The notes beneath the pieces are model-generated. The model saw only the letters and a list, made by a program, of their open reading frames with translations, was not told the DNA's origin and ran no database searches. A stretch of 64,000 bases of DNA from Lentzea tibetensis (GTDB lineage: Bacteria; Actinomycetota; Actinomycetes; Mycobacteriales; Pseudonocardiaceae). Within the stretch, counting starts at the first letter, position 1, and every line of letters starts with the position of its first letter. This document shows, piece by piece, positions 17,245 to 25,467 of this stretch. The stretch covers positions 380,163 to 444,162 of the forward strand of contig NZ_VOBR01000005.1 of assembly GCF_007845675.1 (NCBI RefSeq), in the 5' to 3' direction. The position numbers were made by a program, and so were the translations under genes.

Positions 17245-17571
17245 ATGGCTTGGGTGGACACCGAAGCGGAATTCACCCGGCCTCAGCTCCTCACCCTTGT
17301 GGCCGGAGTGCTGCAGCTGGCCCTCGGCCTTTTGGACGTTTTTCCCCTCAGCCCGGAGTACCACGTGCTGCAGCTCGGCGTGGGCGCGCTGGGTGTCGTG
17401 ATGTCGATCCGGCACGATCTCGCCCGCATGTACGGGCTCGCGCTGCTGCTCTTCTTCGGCTGGATGTCGTTGGGGCTCAACGAAGTCAACGCCGAAGGGT
17501 TCCTCGAGGTCCGCACCGCCGTGGTCGGCGCGGTGATCACTCTCGTGCGGCCTGGCAGGTCGGCCGAATAG
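17245..17571 (+). CDS. Small DUF4383-like integral membrane protein
   Basis: 108-aa protein with three or four hydrophobic segments, starting MAWVDTEAEFTRPQLLTLVA. The repeated LALGLLDVFPLSPEYHVLQL layout resembles DUF4383-type small membrane proteins. ATG 17245 follows the GAGGAG of the previous gene's end and lies five bases after its stop, so it belongs to the MarR operon. No function is known. Confidence 0.65.
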   Translation: MAWVDTEAEFTRPQLLTLVAGVLQLALGLLDVFPLSPEYHVLQLGVGALGVVMSIRHDLARMYGLALLLFFGWMSLGLNEVNAEGFLEVRTAVVGAVITLVRPGRSAE

Positions 17572-17640
17572 CCGATGTCCCCCTCCGGTGGCCCCGGTCA
17601 CCGTCCTTGACGCCCCCTCGTCCCGTCGGCATGCTCGCAC

Positions 17641-17666
17641 CATTCCACTAAGGGGTTAGTGGAATG
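17641..17666. promoter_or_regulatory. CCACTA-N6-TAGTGG operator, site 1
   Basis: Perfect inverted repeat with 10-bp arms (17641-17650 and 17657-17666) upstream of the small secreted-protein gene. The core CCACTA-N6-TAGTGG recurs at 18087-18104 before the YtrA-type GntR gene, so both are likely bound by that regulator. Confidence 0.75.
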
Positions 17667-17687
17667 AGGGAATCCACGGGAGGAACC

Positions 17688-18074
17688 ATGAAGAAGTTCG
17701 CGATCGCGGCTGCTGTCGTCGGTGCGCTGGCGGCCGGCGGCGGGTGGCTCGCGCTGGGACAGTCGGAGGTCGTCGCGGCCACCGCGAAGACGGGCCGCGT
17801 GTCCGACCTGAGCATCAGCGCCGACGACAAGAACGCCATCACCGTCAAGGTCACCGGCGGTCCCGAAGGCGACCGCGAGGTGCAGGTCGCCGCTGGTCAG
17901 GTCACCAAGGTGCCGAGCACCGGCGGTGCGAAGTACACGCTCACCGCGACGACGGCGGACAGCACCGAGATCGGTGACGTGACGGTGCCCGGCGGGACCG
18001 AGGAGGGCTGGGACTGCTTCGCGTCGGACGACTACGGCCCGCTGCAGTTCGGCTGCGTCATCGGCGTCGGCTGA
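17688..18074 (+). CDS. Small exported protein of unknown function
   Basis: 128-aa protein starting MKKFAIAAAVVGALAAGGGW, with a signal peptide or membrane anchor (residues 1-22) and an extracytoplasmic domain of beta-rich composition. The C-terminus has two cysteines (WDCFAS and FGCVIG) that could form a disulfide. ATG 17688 follows GGGAGGAACC; an upstream in-frame start crosses the operator. It shares its operator with the GntR/ABC operon and so probably belongs to the same envelope response. No family was recognised. Confidence 0.75.
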   Translation: MKKFAIAAAVVGALAAGGGWLALGQSEVVAATAKTGRVSDLSISADDKNAITVKVTGGPEGDREVQVAAGQVTKVPSTGGAKYTLTATTADSTEIGDVTVPGGTEEGWDCFASDDYGPLQFGCVIGVG

Positions 18075-18086
18075 TCTAGGCTGCCA

Positions 18087-18104
18087 CCACTAATGCCTTA
18101 GTGG
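18087..18104. promoter_or_regulatory. CCACTA-N6-TAGTGG operator, site 2
   Basis: Second copy of the dyad, 15 bp before the GntR start at 18119, fitting autorepression. The earlier GTG at 18101 lies inside this site, an argument for the later start. Confidence 0.75.
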
Positions 18105-18118
18105 AAGGGTGCGCCGGA

Positions 18119-18514
18119 GTGCTGGAGTTCCGGATCGACCGCCAGTCCGGCGTACCCACCTACCTCCAGATCGTCGACCAGGTGAAGCAGGCGCTGCGGC
18201 TCGGCGTCCTGTCCCCCGGCGACCGGCTGCCGACCGCGAAGGACGTCGTGGCGGCGACCGCGATCAACCCGAACACCGTGCTCAAGGCGTATCGCGAGCT
18301 CGAACGCGAAGGCCTCGTCGCGCCGCAGCCGGGCAGGGGCACGTTCGTCCGCAAGTCGCTCGCGAGTCCGGGTGCGGGCGAGAACTCGCCGCTGCGGACC
18401 GAGCTGACCAACTGGATGAACCGCGCCCGCCTCGCGGGCATGGACCGCGACGACGTGATCGCCTTGTTCACCGCGGTGCTCAACGAGAACCACCCCGTGA
18501 AGGACGCCGAATGA
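18119..18514 (+). CDS. GntR-family regulator, YtrA subfamily
   Basis: 131-aa repressor with the short YtrA layout. The winged helix spans LEFRIDRQSGVPTYLQIVDQ to LEREGLVAPQPGRGTFVRKS, followed by a short dimerisation tail. The YtrA group usually sits in and represses an ABC-transporter operon of the bacitracin/envelope-stress kind, exactly as here. The stop overlaps the ATG of the ATPase gene (ATGA). Two matching operators are visible at 17641 and 18087. Confidence 0.92.
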   Translation: MLEFRIDRQSGVPTYLQIVDQVKQALRLGVLSPGDRLPTAKDVVAATAINPNTVLKAYRELEREGLVAPQPGRGTFVRKSLASPGAGENSPLRTELTNWMNRARLAGMDRDDVIALFTAVLNENHPVKDAE

Positions 18515-19320
18515 TCGCACTGGCAGCCGACCGAGTCGGCAGGCGCTTCGGGCGCACGTGGGCGTTGCGCGACTGCTCGTTCGAGATCCCCGACGGCAGC
18601 GTCACCGCGCTGGTCGGCGTGAACGGCGCGGGCAAGAGCACGCTGCTCACGCTCGCGACCGGCCTGCTCGCCCCGACCGAAGGCGCGGTCCGCGTGCTCG
18701 GCACGGCGCCCGGCAGCCGGGGCATTCACCCGCGGGTGTCGTTCCTGGCGCAGGACAAGCCGACCCACCGCGGGTTCACGGTCGCCGAGATGCTCCGGTT
18801 CGGCCGCGAGCTCAACCCGACGTGGGACGACGAGTACGCCCGGCGGCTCGTCGACGAGGCAGGCGTCGGGCTGGACGCGAAGATCCGCACCCTGTCCGGC
18901 GGGCAACGCACCCGCGTCGCGCTGGCCGTCGCGCTCGGCAAGCGCCCCGAGCTGCTGCTGCTCGACGAGCCGATCGCGGACCTCGACCCGGTCGCCCGCG
19001 ACGAGGTGCTGCGGATGCTCATGGCCGAGGTCGCGGACACCGGCACGACCGTCGTGCTCTCGTCGCACGCGCTGTCCGAGCTGGGCAACGTCTGCGACCA
19101 CCTGCTGCTGCTCGGCTCCGGCCGGGTCCGGCTCGCGGGCGACGTCGACGAGCTGCTGCGAAGCCACCGCGTCCTGGTGCACGAACCGGCGGGCGCGCAC
19201 CACGTCGTCGAGGCGCGCGGCTCGATCCGGCTGGTGCGCACCGAGGATCCGGCGGCGGGAACCGCGCCGAACCTAGAGGAGCTCGTGCTGGCCTACCTGC
19301 GGACGGAGGACGCGTCATGA
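18511..19320 (+). CDS. ABC transporter ATP-binding protein
   Basis: 269-aa ATPase with Walker A VGVNGAGKSTL, signature LSGGQRTRVALA, Walker B LLLLDEPIADLD and the switch histidine in VVLSSHALSEL. A C-terminal extension of ~50 residues follows the core, as in drug/peptide export ATPases. It is coupled by overlaps to the GntR gene before it and the permease after it. The role is probably export or sensing of a membrane-active compound. Confidence 0.95.
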   Translation: MIALAADRVGRRFGRTWALRDCSFEIPDGSVTALVGVNGAGKSTLLTLATGLLAPTEGAVRVLGTAPGSRGIHPRVSFLAQDKPTHRGFTVAEMLRFGRELNPTWDDEYARRLVDEAGVGLDAKIRTLSGGQRTRVALAVALGKRPELLLLDEPIADLDPVARDEVLRMLMAEVADTGTTVVLSSHALSELGNVCDHLLLLGSGRVRLAGDVDELLRSHRVLVHEPAGAHHVVEARGSIRLVRTEDPAAGTAPNLEELVLAYLRTEDAS

Positions 19321-20060
19321 CCTGGCTCGCCTGGCGGCAGCAGCGCGCGACGGTCGTGACCATCGCGGCACTGCTGATGCTCTGCGCCATCACCGTGCTG
19401 ATCCTCGAGATCCGCACGAGCGGGCTGGTCGAAGCGACGCAGGGCGAGCCCGAGTTCTTCGCCGGCTACCGCGACGCTTTCGGGGCGGCGAACGGGCTGA
19501 TCTTCGTGCTCCCCGTGCTGCTGGGCGCGTTCGTCGGCGCACCGCTCTTCGCGCGGGAACGCGAGCAGCGCACGCACGTGCTCGCGCTGACCCAGTCGGT
19601 CAGCCGAACCCGGTGGCTCACCACGAAAACGGCGATGGCCGCCGGATCCGCGCTCGCCGCGACCGGGCTGTACCAGGCGCTCTACCTGTGGTGGGCGTTC
19701 TCGCTGCGCCCGCTGGAACCACGCGACTTCACCACCGACGCGCGCTCGTTCCTCGACGCCACCGGCCCGGTTCCGCTGGCGTGGACGTTGTTCGCGGTCG
19801 TGCTCGGCGCCGCGCTCGGCCTGCTGCTCGGCAACGCGCTGAGCGCGGTCGTGCTGACGTTCGGTGTGGTGCTCGGGCTGTCCTACGCGGACCGCGCGCT
19901 GTTGCGCGTGAACGTCGGCCACGACCCCGGCTGGGGCGGCGGCCGCTGGCAGACGCTCTGGCCGTCACCGTGGGTCGAGGCGGGAACGCTGGTGCTCGCA
20001 GCGGCCGCGATCATCGCGACCATGCTGTGGTGGCTGCGTTCCCGCCTCGTCACGGCGTAG
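19317..20060 (+). CDS. ABC transporter permease
   Basis: 247-aa membrane partner of the preceding ATPase, beginning MTWLAWRQQRATVVTIAALL, with six hydrophobic segments and the FAREREQRTHVLALTQSVSR cytoplasmic motif found in ABC-2-type permeases. The overlap ATGA with the ATPase gene sets the start at 19317. It ends seven bases before the convergent hexosaminidase stop. Confidence 0.9.
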   Translation: MTWLAWRQQRATVVTIAALLMLCAITVLILEIRTSGLVEATQGEPEFFAGYRDAFGAANGLIFVLPVLLGAFVGAPLFAREREQRTHVLALTQSVSRTRWLTTKTAMAAGSALAATGLYQALYLWWAFSLRPLEPRDFTTDARSFLDATGPVPLAWTLFAVVLGAALGLLLGNALSAVVLTFGVVLGLSYADRALLRVNVGHDPGWGGGRWQTLWPSPWVEAGTLVLAAAAIIATMLWWLRSRLVTA

Positions 20061-20067
20061 TCACGGC

Positions 20068-21795
20068 CTAGCAGGGACCGTCGTCTCGCCAGACGCCCCA
20101 CTGGCCGGTGGTGCCGGGCTCCTCGCCCTGCGTCCACCACTTCGCGGTCCACTTGTGCGCCTTGTGCTGCACGACGTTCCCGCCGACGTAGACCTTGGTG
20201 CGGTCCCACGTCGGCTGCGTGCACGGACCGGGCGGCGGGCCTCCGGTCTCCCACGGCACCTGCGTCGACTTGTAGTAGTTGATGCCCATCGTGGCCCAGC
20301 GCGGCGCCTGCGCGCCCAGCCGCAGCTTGAAGGACTCCCAGTTGTGCGTCGACCACGGCGACCAGCCGAGCTCGGCGTGCACGGACAACCTGGGGAACGC
20401 CATGAACTCCAGGTCGGCCGACGTCACGATGGTCTCCGTCCACAGTGGAGCCTCGACGCCGCGCACCGCGGACTCGGGCACGCCGCTGAGGTGCGTGCCG
20501 GGGTTCCAGTTGTACGCGTCCTGCACCTCGATGAAGCCGGCCCACGAGAGCCCGAGCGGCGTGCTGGAGTTGTACTTCATGTCCAGGTACGCCTTGTTGG
20601 CCGGTGACATCAGCACCTTGTTGCCGCGCTGCACCGCCGCCTGCACGGTCGCGTTGGACGTCGTGGTGCCCCAGTACTGCGGGATCGCCGCGGTGTCCGT
20701 CGTGGTCTTCACGAACTCGTGCCAGCCGAGCACGGTCTTGCCGTACTTCTTCACGATCGGCAGCGCGCGGTTCATGAAAGCCTGGTAGTCCGCGTCGGAC
20801 GTCGCGTTGGCCTCGTCACCGCCGAGGTGGAAGTACGGTCCGGGCGTGATCGCCGAGATCTCGCGCACCACGTCGTCGATGAACTTGTAGGTGATGTCCT
20901 TGCTGACGCACAACGACGAGTAGCCGACCTCGATGTCCGTGCGCAGTCCCGGCGCGACGCCGTTGCAGTTCAGCTCCGCGTAGGACGCCAGTGCCGCGTT
21001 GGTGTGGCCGGGCATGTCGACCTCGGGGATCACCGTGATGTGCCGGGCGGCCGCGTACGCGACGACCTCCTGGTACTGCGCCTTGGTGTAGTAGCCACCG
21101 GCGCCGCCGCCGACCTGCGTGCTGCCGCCGTACGTGGCCAGGCGCGGCCAGCTGTCGATCGCGATCCGCCAGCCCTGGTCGTCGGTCAGGTGCCAGTGGA
21201 AGTAATTGATCTTGTACAGCGCCATCTGGTCGAGGTACTTCTTGATCGCGCTCACGGAGTGGAAGTGCCGTGCCACGTCCAGCATCGCGCCCCGGTGGGT
21301 GAAGCGCGGGTGGTCGACAATCGTCGCACCCGGCACGGTCCACGGACCGGTCTGCACGGTGGCGCTCTCCACCTTGGCGGGCAACAGCTGGCGCAACGTC
21401 TGCACGCCGCCGAACAGCCCGGCCGCGGTGTTCGCGCGGAGCACGACGTTCCCCGCGTTGACGTCGAGCTGGTAGCCCTGCTGCCCCACCGACGACGGCG
21501 CACCGGACAGCAGCAGCGAGATGCCGTCGGACGGCGTGCCCGACGCGGCGCTGACCGGGAACGGGTAACCGGTCGAGCGGCGCAGCAGGTCGGCGAGGAA
21601 CGTGCCGACGCCCTCCGCGCCGGCCGCCGTGTAGATCTTGGTCGAGGCGGTCAGGGTGTGCGTGACACCGGATTTCGCCTGCACCGAGACGGGTACGGGC
21701 ACGAGGCTCTGCAACGGTTCCGCGGCCTGCGACTGGCCGGAGACTGCCGTTGCCGCGACCAGCGCGGCGACGACAGCCAGAACGCGTGCTCTCAC
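20068..21795 (-). CDS. Secreted beta-N-acetylhexosaminidase (GH20) with chitin-binding module
   Basis: 575-aa exported glycosidase that removes terminal N-acetylglucosamine from chitin or peptidoglycan oligosaccharides. Signal peptide 1-24 (SQA|AEP). Residues ~30-165 form the GH20 N-terminal domain. The catalytic barrel has NYFHWHLTDDQGWRI and the Asp-Glu pair in YFHLGGDEAN. The last ~50 residues (KVYVGGNVVQHKAHKWTAKW) are a CBM5/12-type chitin-binding module. GTG start follows GAGGAGGACTC. A dre-like DasR site overlaps its promoter. Confidence 0.95.
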   Translation of the reverse strand: MRARVLAVVAALVAATAVSGQSQAAEPLQSLVPVPVSVQAKSGVTHTLTASTKIYTAAGAEGVGTFLADLLRRSTGYPFPVSAASGTPSDGISLLLSGAPSSVGQQGYQLDVNAGNVVLRANTAAGLFGGVQTLRQLLPAKVESATVQTGPWTVPGATIVDHPRFTHRGAMLDVARHFHSVSAIKKYLDQMALYKINYFHWHLTDDQGWRIAIDSWPRLATYGGSTQVGGGAGGYYTKAQYQEVVAYAAARHITVIPEVDMPGHTNAALASYAELNCNGVAPGLRTDIEVGYSSLCVSKDITYKFIDDVVREISAITPGPYFHLGGDEANATSDADYQAFMNRALPIVKKYGKTVLGWHEFVKTTTDTAAIPQYWGTTTSNATVQAAVQRGNKVLMSPANKAYLDMKYNSSTPLGLSWAGFIEVQDAYNWNPGTHLSGVPESAVRGVEAPLWTETIVTSADLEFMAFPRLSVHAELGWSPWSTHNWESFKLRLGAQAPRWATMGINYYKSTQVPWETGGPPPGPCTQPTWDRTKVYVGGNVVQHKAHKWTAKWWTQGEEPGTTGQWGVWRDDGPC

Positions 21796-21868
21796 GATGA
21801 GTCCTCCTCCACGAGCACGAGAAAGGGGCGGCGGCCCGTTGTCCAGCCTGAATGGGCGATTCGCCCGT

Positions 21869-21888
21869 TGTCAATGGTCTGAACCAAT
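21869..21888 (-). promoter_or_regulatory. DasR-like operator (dre) and -35 of the hexosaminidase promoter
   Basis: AATGGTCTGAACCAAT at 21873-21888 closely fits the DasR consensus built on TGGTCTAGACCA. On the minus strand it abuts TTGACA (21874-21869), a likely -35. DasR represses chitin and GlcNAc genes in Streptomyces; no dasR gene is in this window. Confidence 0.65.
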
Positions 21889-21956
21889 AAGACAGCATTG
21901 ATCGGGACTGCCACGATGGGTGCGCGCCGCCGCTCCCGTCGATCAGAGGAGCCGCA

Positions 21957-22322
21957 ATGCGCATTCTCCTGCTAGCCGCCGCACTGCTGACCGCGCTGGC
22001 CGCACCCGTGCAGGCCGATCCGGTCAGGACGCACGTCGTCGATGTCGTCGGCCTGCAGTTCAAACCCGAGGTCCTGCACATCAAGCAGGGCGACAAAGTG
22101 AAATGGGTGTTCAAGGGCCCCGGCGTGCACAGCGTGCGCAAGGGCCTCGACCCGTCCAAGCCGTGCAAGTCGATGAACGAGCCCAACAGCGGGCCGAAGC
22201 GGCCCGGCCAGACCTTCACGTACAAGTTCACGCGGCCGATCGACTACGTCTACCACTCCGACGTCGACGGCGACTGCTACAAGGGCATGATGGGCAAGAT
22301 CATCATCGATGGCGAGGGGTGA
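21957..22322 (+). CDS. Secreted cupredoxin-like protein
   Basis: 121-aa exported protein with signal peptide 1-20 (VQA|DPV) and a plastocyanin/azurin-like fold. GLQFKPEVLHIKQGDKVKWV is the typical first half. The likely copper ligands are the His in PGVHSVRKG, then Cys, His and Met across YHSDVDGDCYKGMMGKI. It may carry electrons or copper outside the membrane. ATG 21957 follows AGAGGAGCC. It diverges from the hexosaminidase gene. Confidence 0.82.
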   Translation: MRILLLAAALLTALAAPVQADPVRTHVVDVVGLQFKPEVLHIKQGDKVKWVFKGPGVHSVRKGLDPSKPCKSMNEPNSGPKRPGQTFTYKFTRPIDYVYHSDVDGDCYKGMMGKIIIDGEG

Positions 22323-22815
22323 TCAGCGCCGCAGCGTGAACCAGTCGGCGACCACGTCCGCGAGCGTGTGGACGAGGTACTGCTCGCCAGGGGTCGGCTC
22401 CCACGGCTGGTCGAAGTGCGTGGACAGCACCCCGATCAGCTGACCGCTCGAGTTGACCAGCGGGGGTCGACTGCACGGACAGCGCCCCGGCGTCCAGCAT
22501 GATCCGCTTCGCCCTCAGGTCGAAGATCGGACTGCGCTGGACGTCGGGGACGACCACGACCCGGTTGCGCGCCATCGCCTCACCGCACGCGGAGCCGTCG
22601 TCCGCGACGAGCTCGAAGAAGTCGAGGAACGGCCGGGAGAATCCGTGCTGCGCGGCGATCCGCAGCCCGCCGAGCCCGCGGTCGAACAGCTGGAGGTTGC
22701 CGCGGTCCGCACCGTTGATCTTGCGCGCGATCTCGACCACGACGCTGAGCACGTCGTGCTCTTCCCAGTGCTCGGTCAGCAGCGAGAACATCGAGCTGTT
22801 CGTGCGGTAGTCCAT
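22323..22815 (-). pseudogene. GAF-domain protein, frameshifted at a G5 run
   Basis: From ATG 22815 the frame encodes a GAF domain (ADRGNLQLFDRGLGGLRIAA, PIFDLRAKRIMLDAGALSVQ) up to the five G at 22462-22466. Past that point homology continues only in another frame: VNSSGQLIGVLSTHFDQPWE onward to DVVADWFTLRR and a stop at 22323. Removing one base from the run restores a ~163-aa GAF protein. This is either a sequencing error or a real frameshift. GAF domains bind small ligands in signalling; the partner is unknown. Confidence 0.8.
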
Positions 22816-22881
22816 GACGACCCCCTCGCGTGAGGCAGCGACTCAGCGTAGGCACGCCATCAGACGAAATGCCAGTCCACG

Positions 22882-23787
22882 TCACACAGCCGTGAGCTGC
22901 GGCATCGCCCGCCACGCGGCTAGCGGCTGCTGGAGGCCGTCGGCGAGCATCGGCAGCTGCGGCACGAGCGCGAGGCACGACACGACCTGCAACATCCGGG
23001 CGACGTCGAGCACGCGCAGGACCCGCTCGTCCAGCGGCCGCAGCCCGAGCTCGACCGCCGCCGCGTCGTACACCGCGCCGAGGTCGGGCCCGACCAGCGT
23101 CAGGTCCCACTCGACGGGGCCGAGCGTGGCGTCCTCGAAGTCCGAGAAGCGCTCGCCGATGAGGTTGAACGGCGGTGAGTCGCCGTGGATCGGCTGCACG
23201 GTGACCTCCGGAAATGCAGCCGTGAAGGCATCGTGCGAGGTCAGGACGGGTGCGACGACCTCCCACTCGGCGCGGGCGCGGGCCAGGTCCTCGGCGCCGA
23301 TCAGCTCGGGCTGCTTCTCCAGCAGGCCGAGGCTGTCCGGGATGTAGCCACCGAGCGGTGACAGGAACGGCAGCGAGCCGGGGTAGTCGCGCAGCGCGGC
23401 GTGCAGCGACGGCGTCAGACCGACGTTCTTGACGTAGTCCGGCTCGCCTTCCGGCACGTCGACCAGCTGCCACAGCGTCATCGAGAAACCGTCGAGCTGC
23501 ACCGGCTCGCCGTGCGCGGGTGGGACGACGGGGTGGCCGTTCGACGCGAGCCAGCTGACGACGGCGAGCTCGTCGGACTGCCTGACGGCCTGCGCCGCGA
23601 GATCCGACTGGAGTGAGCTCGGCAGCACGACCGGCACGCGCACCACGACCGGTTCCGGCGCCAGGTGCACGACGACCGAGAAGACGTCGTGCAGCACCTT
23701 CGGCTCGGTGGACGTGACGCCGATGGTGCGCCCGGCGGCGACCGCGGCGGCGACGGCGCGGTCGGTGCGGGTGGAGAGATCTGACAT
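22882..23787 (-). CDS. Aminoglycoside phosphotransferase-like kinase
   Basis: 301-aa protein of the APH/choline-kinase fold, starting MSDLSTRTDRAVAAAV. The catalytic loop reads QPIHGDSPPFNLIG and the metal motif FEDATLGPVEWDL; the usual HGDLHPGN is changed to HGDSPPFN, but the catalytic Asp and the Asn remain. It phosphorylates an unknown small molecule; antibiotic resistance cannot be claimed. Start ATG 23787 is chosen because family similarity begins there, and the longer upstream frame is shared with the divergent gene's promoter. Confidence 0.85.
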   Translation of the reverse strand: MSDLSTRTDRAVAAAVAAGRTIGVTSTEPKVLHDVFSVVVHLAPEPVVVRVPVVLPSSLQSDLAAQAVRQSDELAVVSWLASNGHPVVPPAHGEPVQLDGFSMTLWQLVDVPEGEPDYVKNVGLTPSLHAALRDYPGSLPFLSPLGGYIPDSLGLLEKQPELIGAEDLARARAEWEVVAPVLTSHDAFTAAFPEVTVQPIHGDSPPFNLIGERFSDFEDATLGPVEWDLTLVGPDLGAVYDAAAVELGLRPLDERVLRVLDVARMLQVVSCLALVPQLPMLADGLQQPLAAWRAMPQLTAV

Positions 23788-23838
23788 GTGACCGATCGTT
23801 GCATGCGCCTGCAAAGGTTTTTGCGGCACGATGCGATC

Positions 23839-25467
23839 ATGGGGACCTTCGAGGGGGACGTCGCGGCGGCCGCGGCTCAGATCGTGGAGCTGATCCCGAG
23901 CACGCCGGCGGCGGCGCTGGGGCGTTTCGAACCGCGCTGGGTGCACGCAACGGACTCACGGGTCCGGCGGGGGCTGCACGCGCTGGACCGCATGGTGGTG
24001 GAGCGGCTGCTGGGTGCGCTGGAGCTGGCCGTCGACCGGCTCGCGCTGCGCGCACCCGCCGAGCTCGTCGCACGGGTCGGTCCGGCGCCGACCGGGACGT
24101 TCAGCGTCATCGGGCAGGACAGCGAGGCCAAGGACGGCCTGTCGTTCGTCGAGCTGCTGCACCCCGGCGCGGCCGATCTCGTGCTCGAGCTCGTCGAGTC
24201 GTTGCGGGACAAGGCTTTTGTCGCGGACGCGGCAGGCGACGAGGAGTCGATCTCAGCCCGGCACGGCGCCGCGCACCTGGCGCTCGCGGTGGCCGTGTCG
24301 GCGGCCGTGCTGCGCGCGGTGGGCAAGCCGAAGGCCGCCGCGATCATCGGCGTCGCGCTCGGCGTCACCGCGGCCGTGCTCCCGGACTCCCCCAAGCCGC
24401 CCGCGCACGCGGCGGCGGCACTCGACAAGCGGCGCGCCGAGTACGGGTACGGCGCCACGTCCGAGAACGCGGTCGTGACCGGCCACCGGTTCGCGCTGGC
24501 CGACGGCGAGTTACCCGAGCACGTCGACTTCTCCGGCAACGGACTCGTCGCCGCGGTGCCCGGTGGCGTGGTGGTCAGGACGGGCATGGCGGACGGTGCG
24601 GCGCCGGTGTTCTTCCGGGTGTCGCAACAACCTCCGGCCGAGGTCGACCTGCGCGGCTGGGACGAGGTGGTCGAGCTGAGCTGGACCGCCGCCTCGGGTG
24701 GCGCGACGTTGTCCGGGACGCGGAAGTCGATGTGGAACAGGCAGAACGAGACACCGCCGTGGCCGGGTGACTACCGGGCGCTGGTGTCCGCGTCCGGCCG
24801 CGACGGCGACTTCCGCGAGCACTACGACGTGGTGGTGTGGCAGGCGCCGCTCGCGCCGGAGGTCGTGCACAAGAGGTCGGACCGGCTCGGGCACCGGCTG
24901 CGCGGCGAGCCGGAACCACCCGTGGTCGTCGCACCGGAGGCCAGGTACCGGTGGATCGCGGAGCGGTTCGGTGTGGCCGCGACCGTCACGTTCGTCGTCG
25001 GGGCACCGTTCACGCACGTCATCCGGGCGTTCGGCGCGAACCTCGGCGAGGGCGAGCCGTTGTCGGACCACCACGAGCTGTGGTTCGCGGCGACCGGACT
25101 CCCCAGCGGCCTGGTGGTCGTCGTCGAGGAGAACCACTACCGGGGCGCGCAGCCGGAGACGCTGAAGGAGCTGTCGCGCTACGGCCGGGCGGCGAGCATG
25201 TTCTGGAATGTCAACGCGGTGACCCGGTTGTCGTTCGCGCGCAAGGGAAAGGTCCTCGCCTCCGCGAAACCCGGCTACGACGCCGACGACGACTGGGACC
25301 CGTTCCGGGGCAGCGCCGCCGAGGTGCGCGCGGCGCTGAACGGCATCGACTTCCACGACTGGCGGGAGCTGTACGCGAAGGGCGTGACGGCCGCGCTGCG
25401 GTTCGTCGGCGGGGAGCTCGTCCCCGCCGACCTCGACCGCCTCACCGTCTACCCGATCGCCGAGTAG
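23839..25467 (+). CDS. Large protein with C-terminal DUF6461-like domain
   Basis: 542-aa cytoplasmic protein beginning MGTFEGDVAAAAAQIVELIP. The first ~160 residues are Ala/Leu-rich helices, with a weakly hydrophobic stretch (VGKPKAAAIIGVALGVTAAV). The middle has beta-rich segments, and the last ~150 residues (GLPSGLVVVVEENHYRGAQP, MFWNVNAVTRLSFARKGKVL) resemble the actinobacterial DUF6461 family. The function is unknown. ATG 23839 is my choice; in-frame starts at 23788 and 23803 are alternatives. Its end overlaps the convergent monooxygenase by 19 bp. Confidence 0.7.
   Translation: MGTFEGDVAAAAAQIVELIPSTPAAALGRFEPRWVHATDSRVRRGLHALDRMVVERLLGALELAVDRLALRAPAELVARVGPAPTGTFSVIGQDSEAKDGLSFVELLHPGAADLVLELVESLRDKAFVADAAGDEESISARHGAAHLALAVAVSAAVLRAVGKPKAAAIIGVALGVTAAVLPDSPKPPAHAAAALDKRRAEYGYGATSENAVVTGHRFALADGELPEHVDFSGNGLVAAVPGGVVVRTGMADGAAPVFFRVSQQPPAEVDLRGWDEVVELSWTAASGGATLSGTRKSMWNRQNETPPWPGDYRALVSASGRDGDFREHYDVVVWQAPLAPEVVHKRSDRLGHRLRGEPEPPVVVAPEARYRWIAERFGVAATVTFVVGAPFTHVIRAFGANLGEGEPLSDHHELWFAATGLPSGLVVVVEENHYRGAQPETLKELSRYGRAASMFWNVNAVTRLSFARKGKVLASAKPGYDADDDWDPFRGSAAEVRAALNGIDFHDWRELYAKGVTAALRFVGGELVPADLDRLTVYPIAE

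Noticed and set aside
17244-17571. Start at 17185 for the DUF4383-like gene
   Set aside because: That start overlaps the previous gene for 60 bases and adds a non-hydrophobic, shadow-like leader; ATG 17245 fits better.
20719-21882. Long plus-strand frame opposite the hexosaminidase
   Set aside because: Shadow frame of GH20; no plausible protein features.
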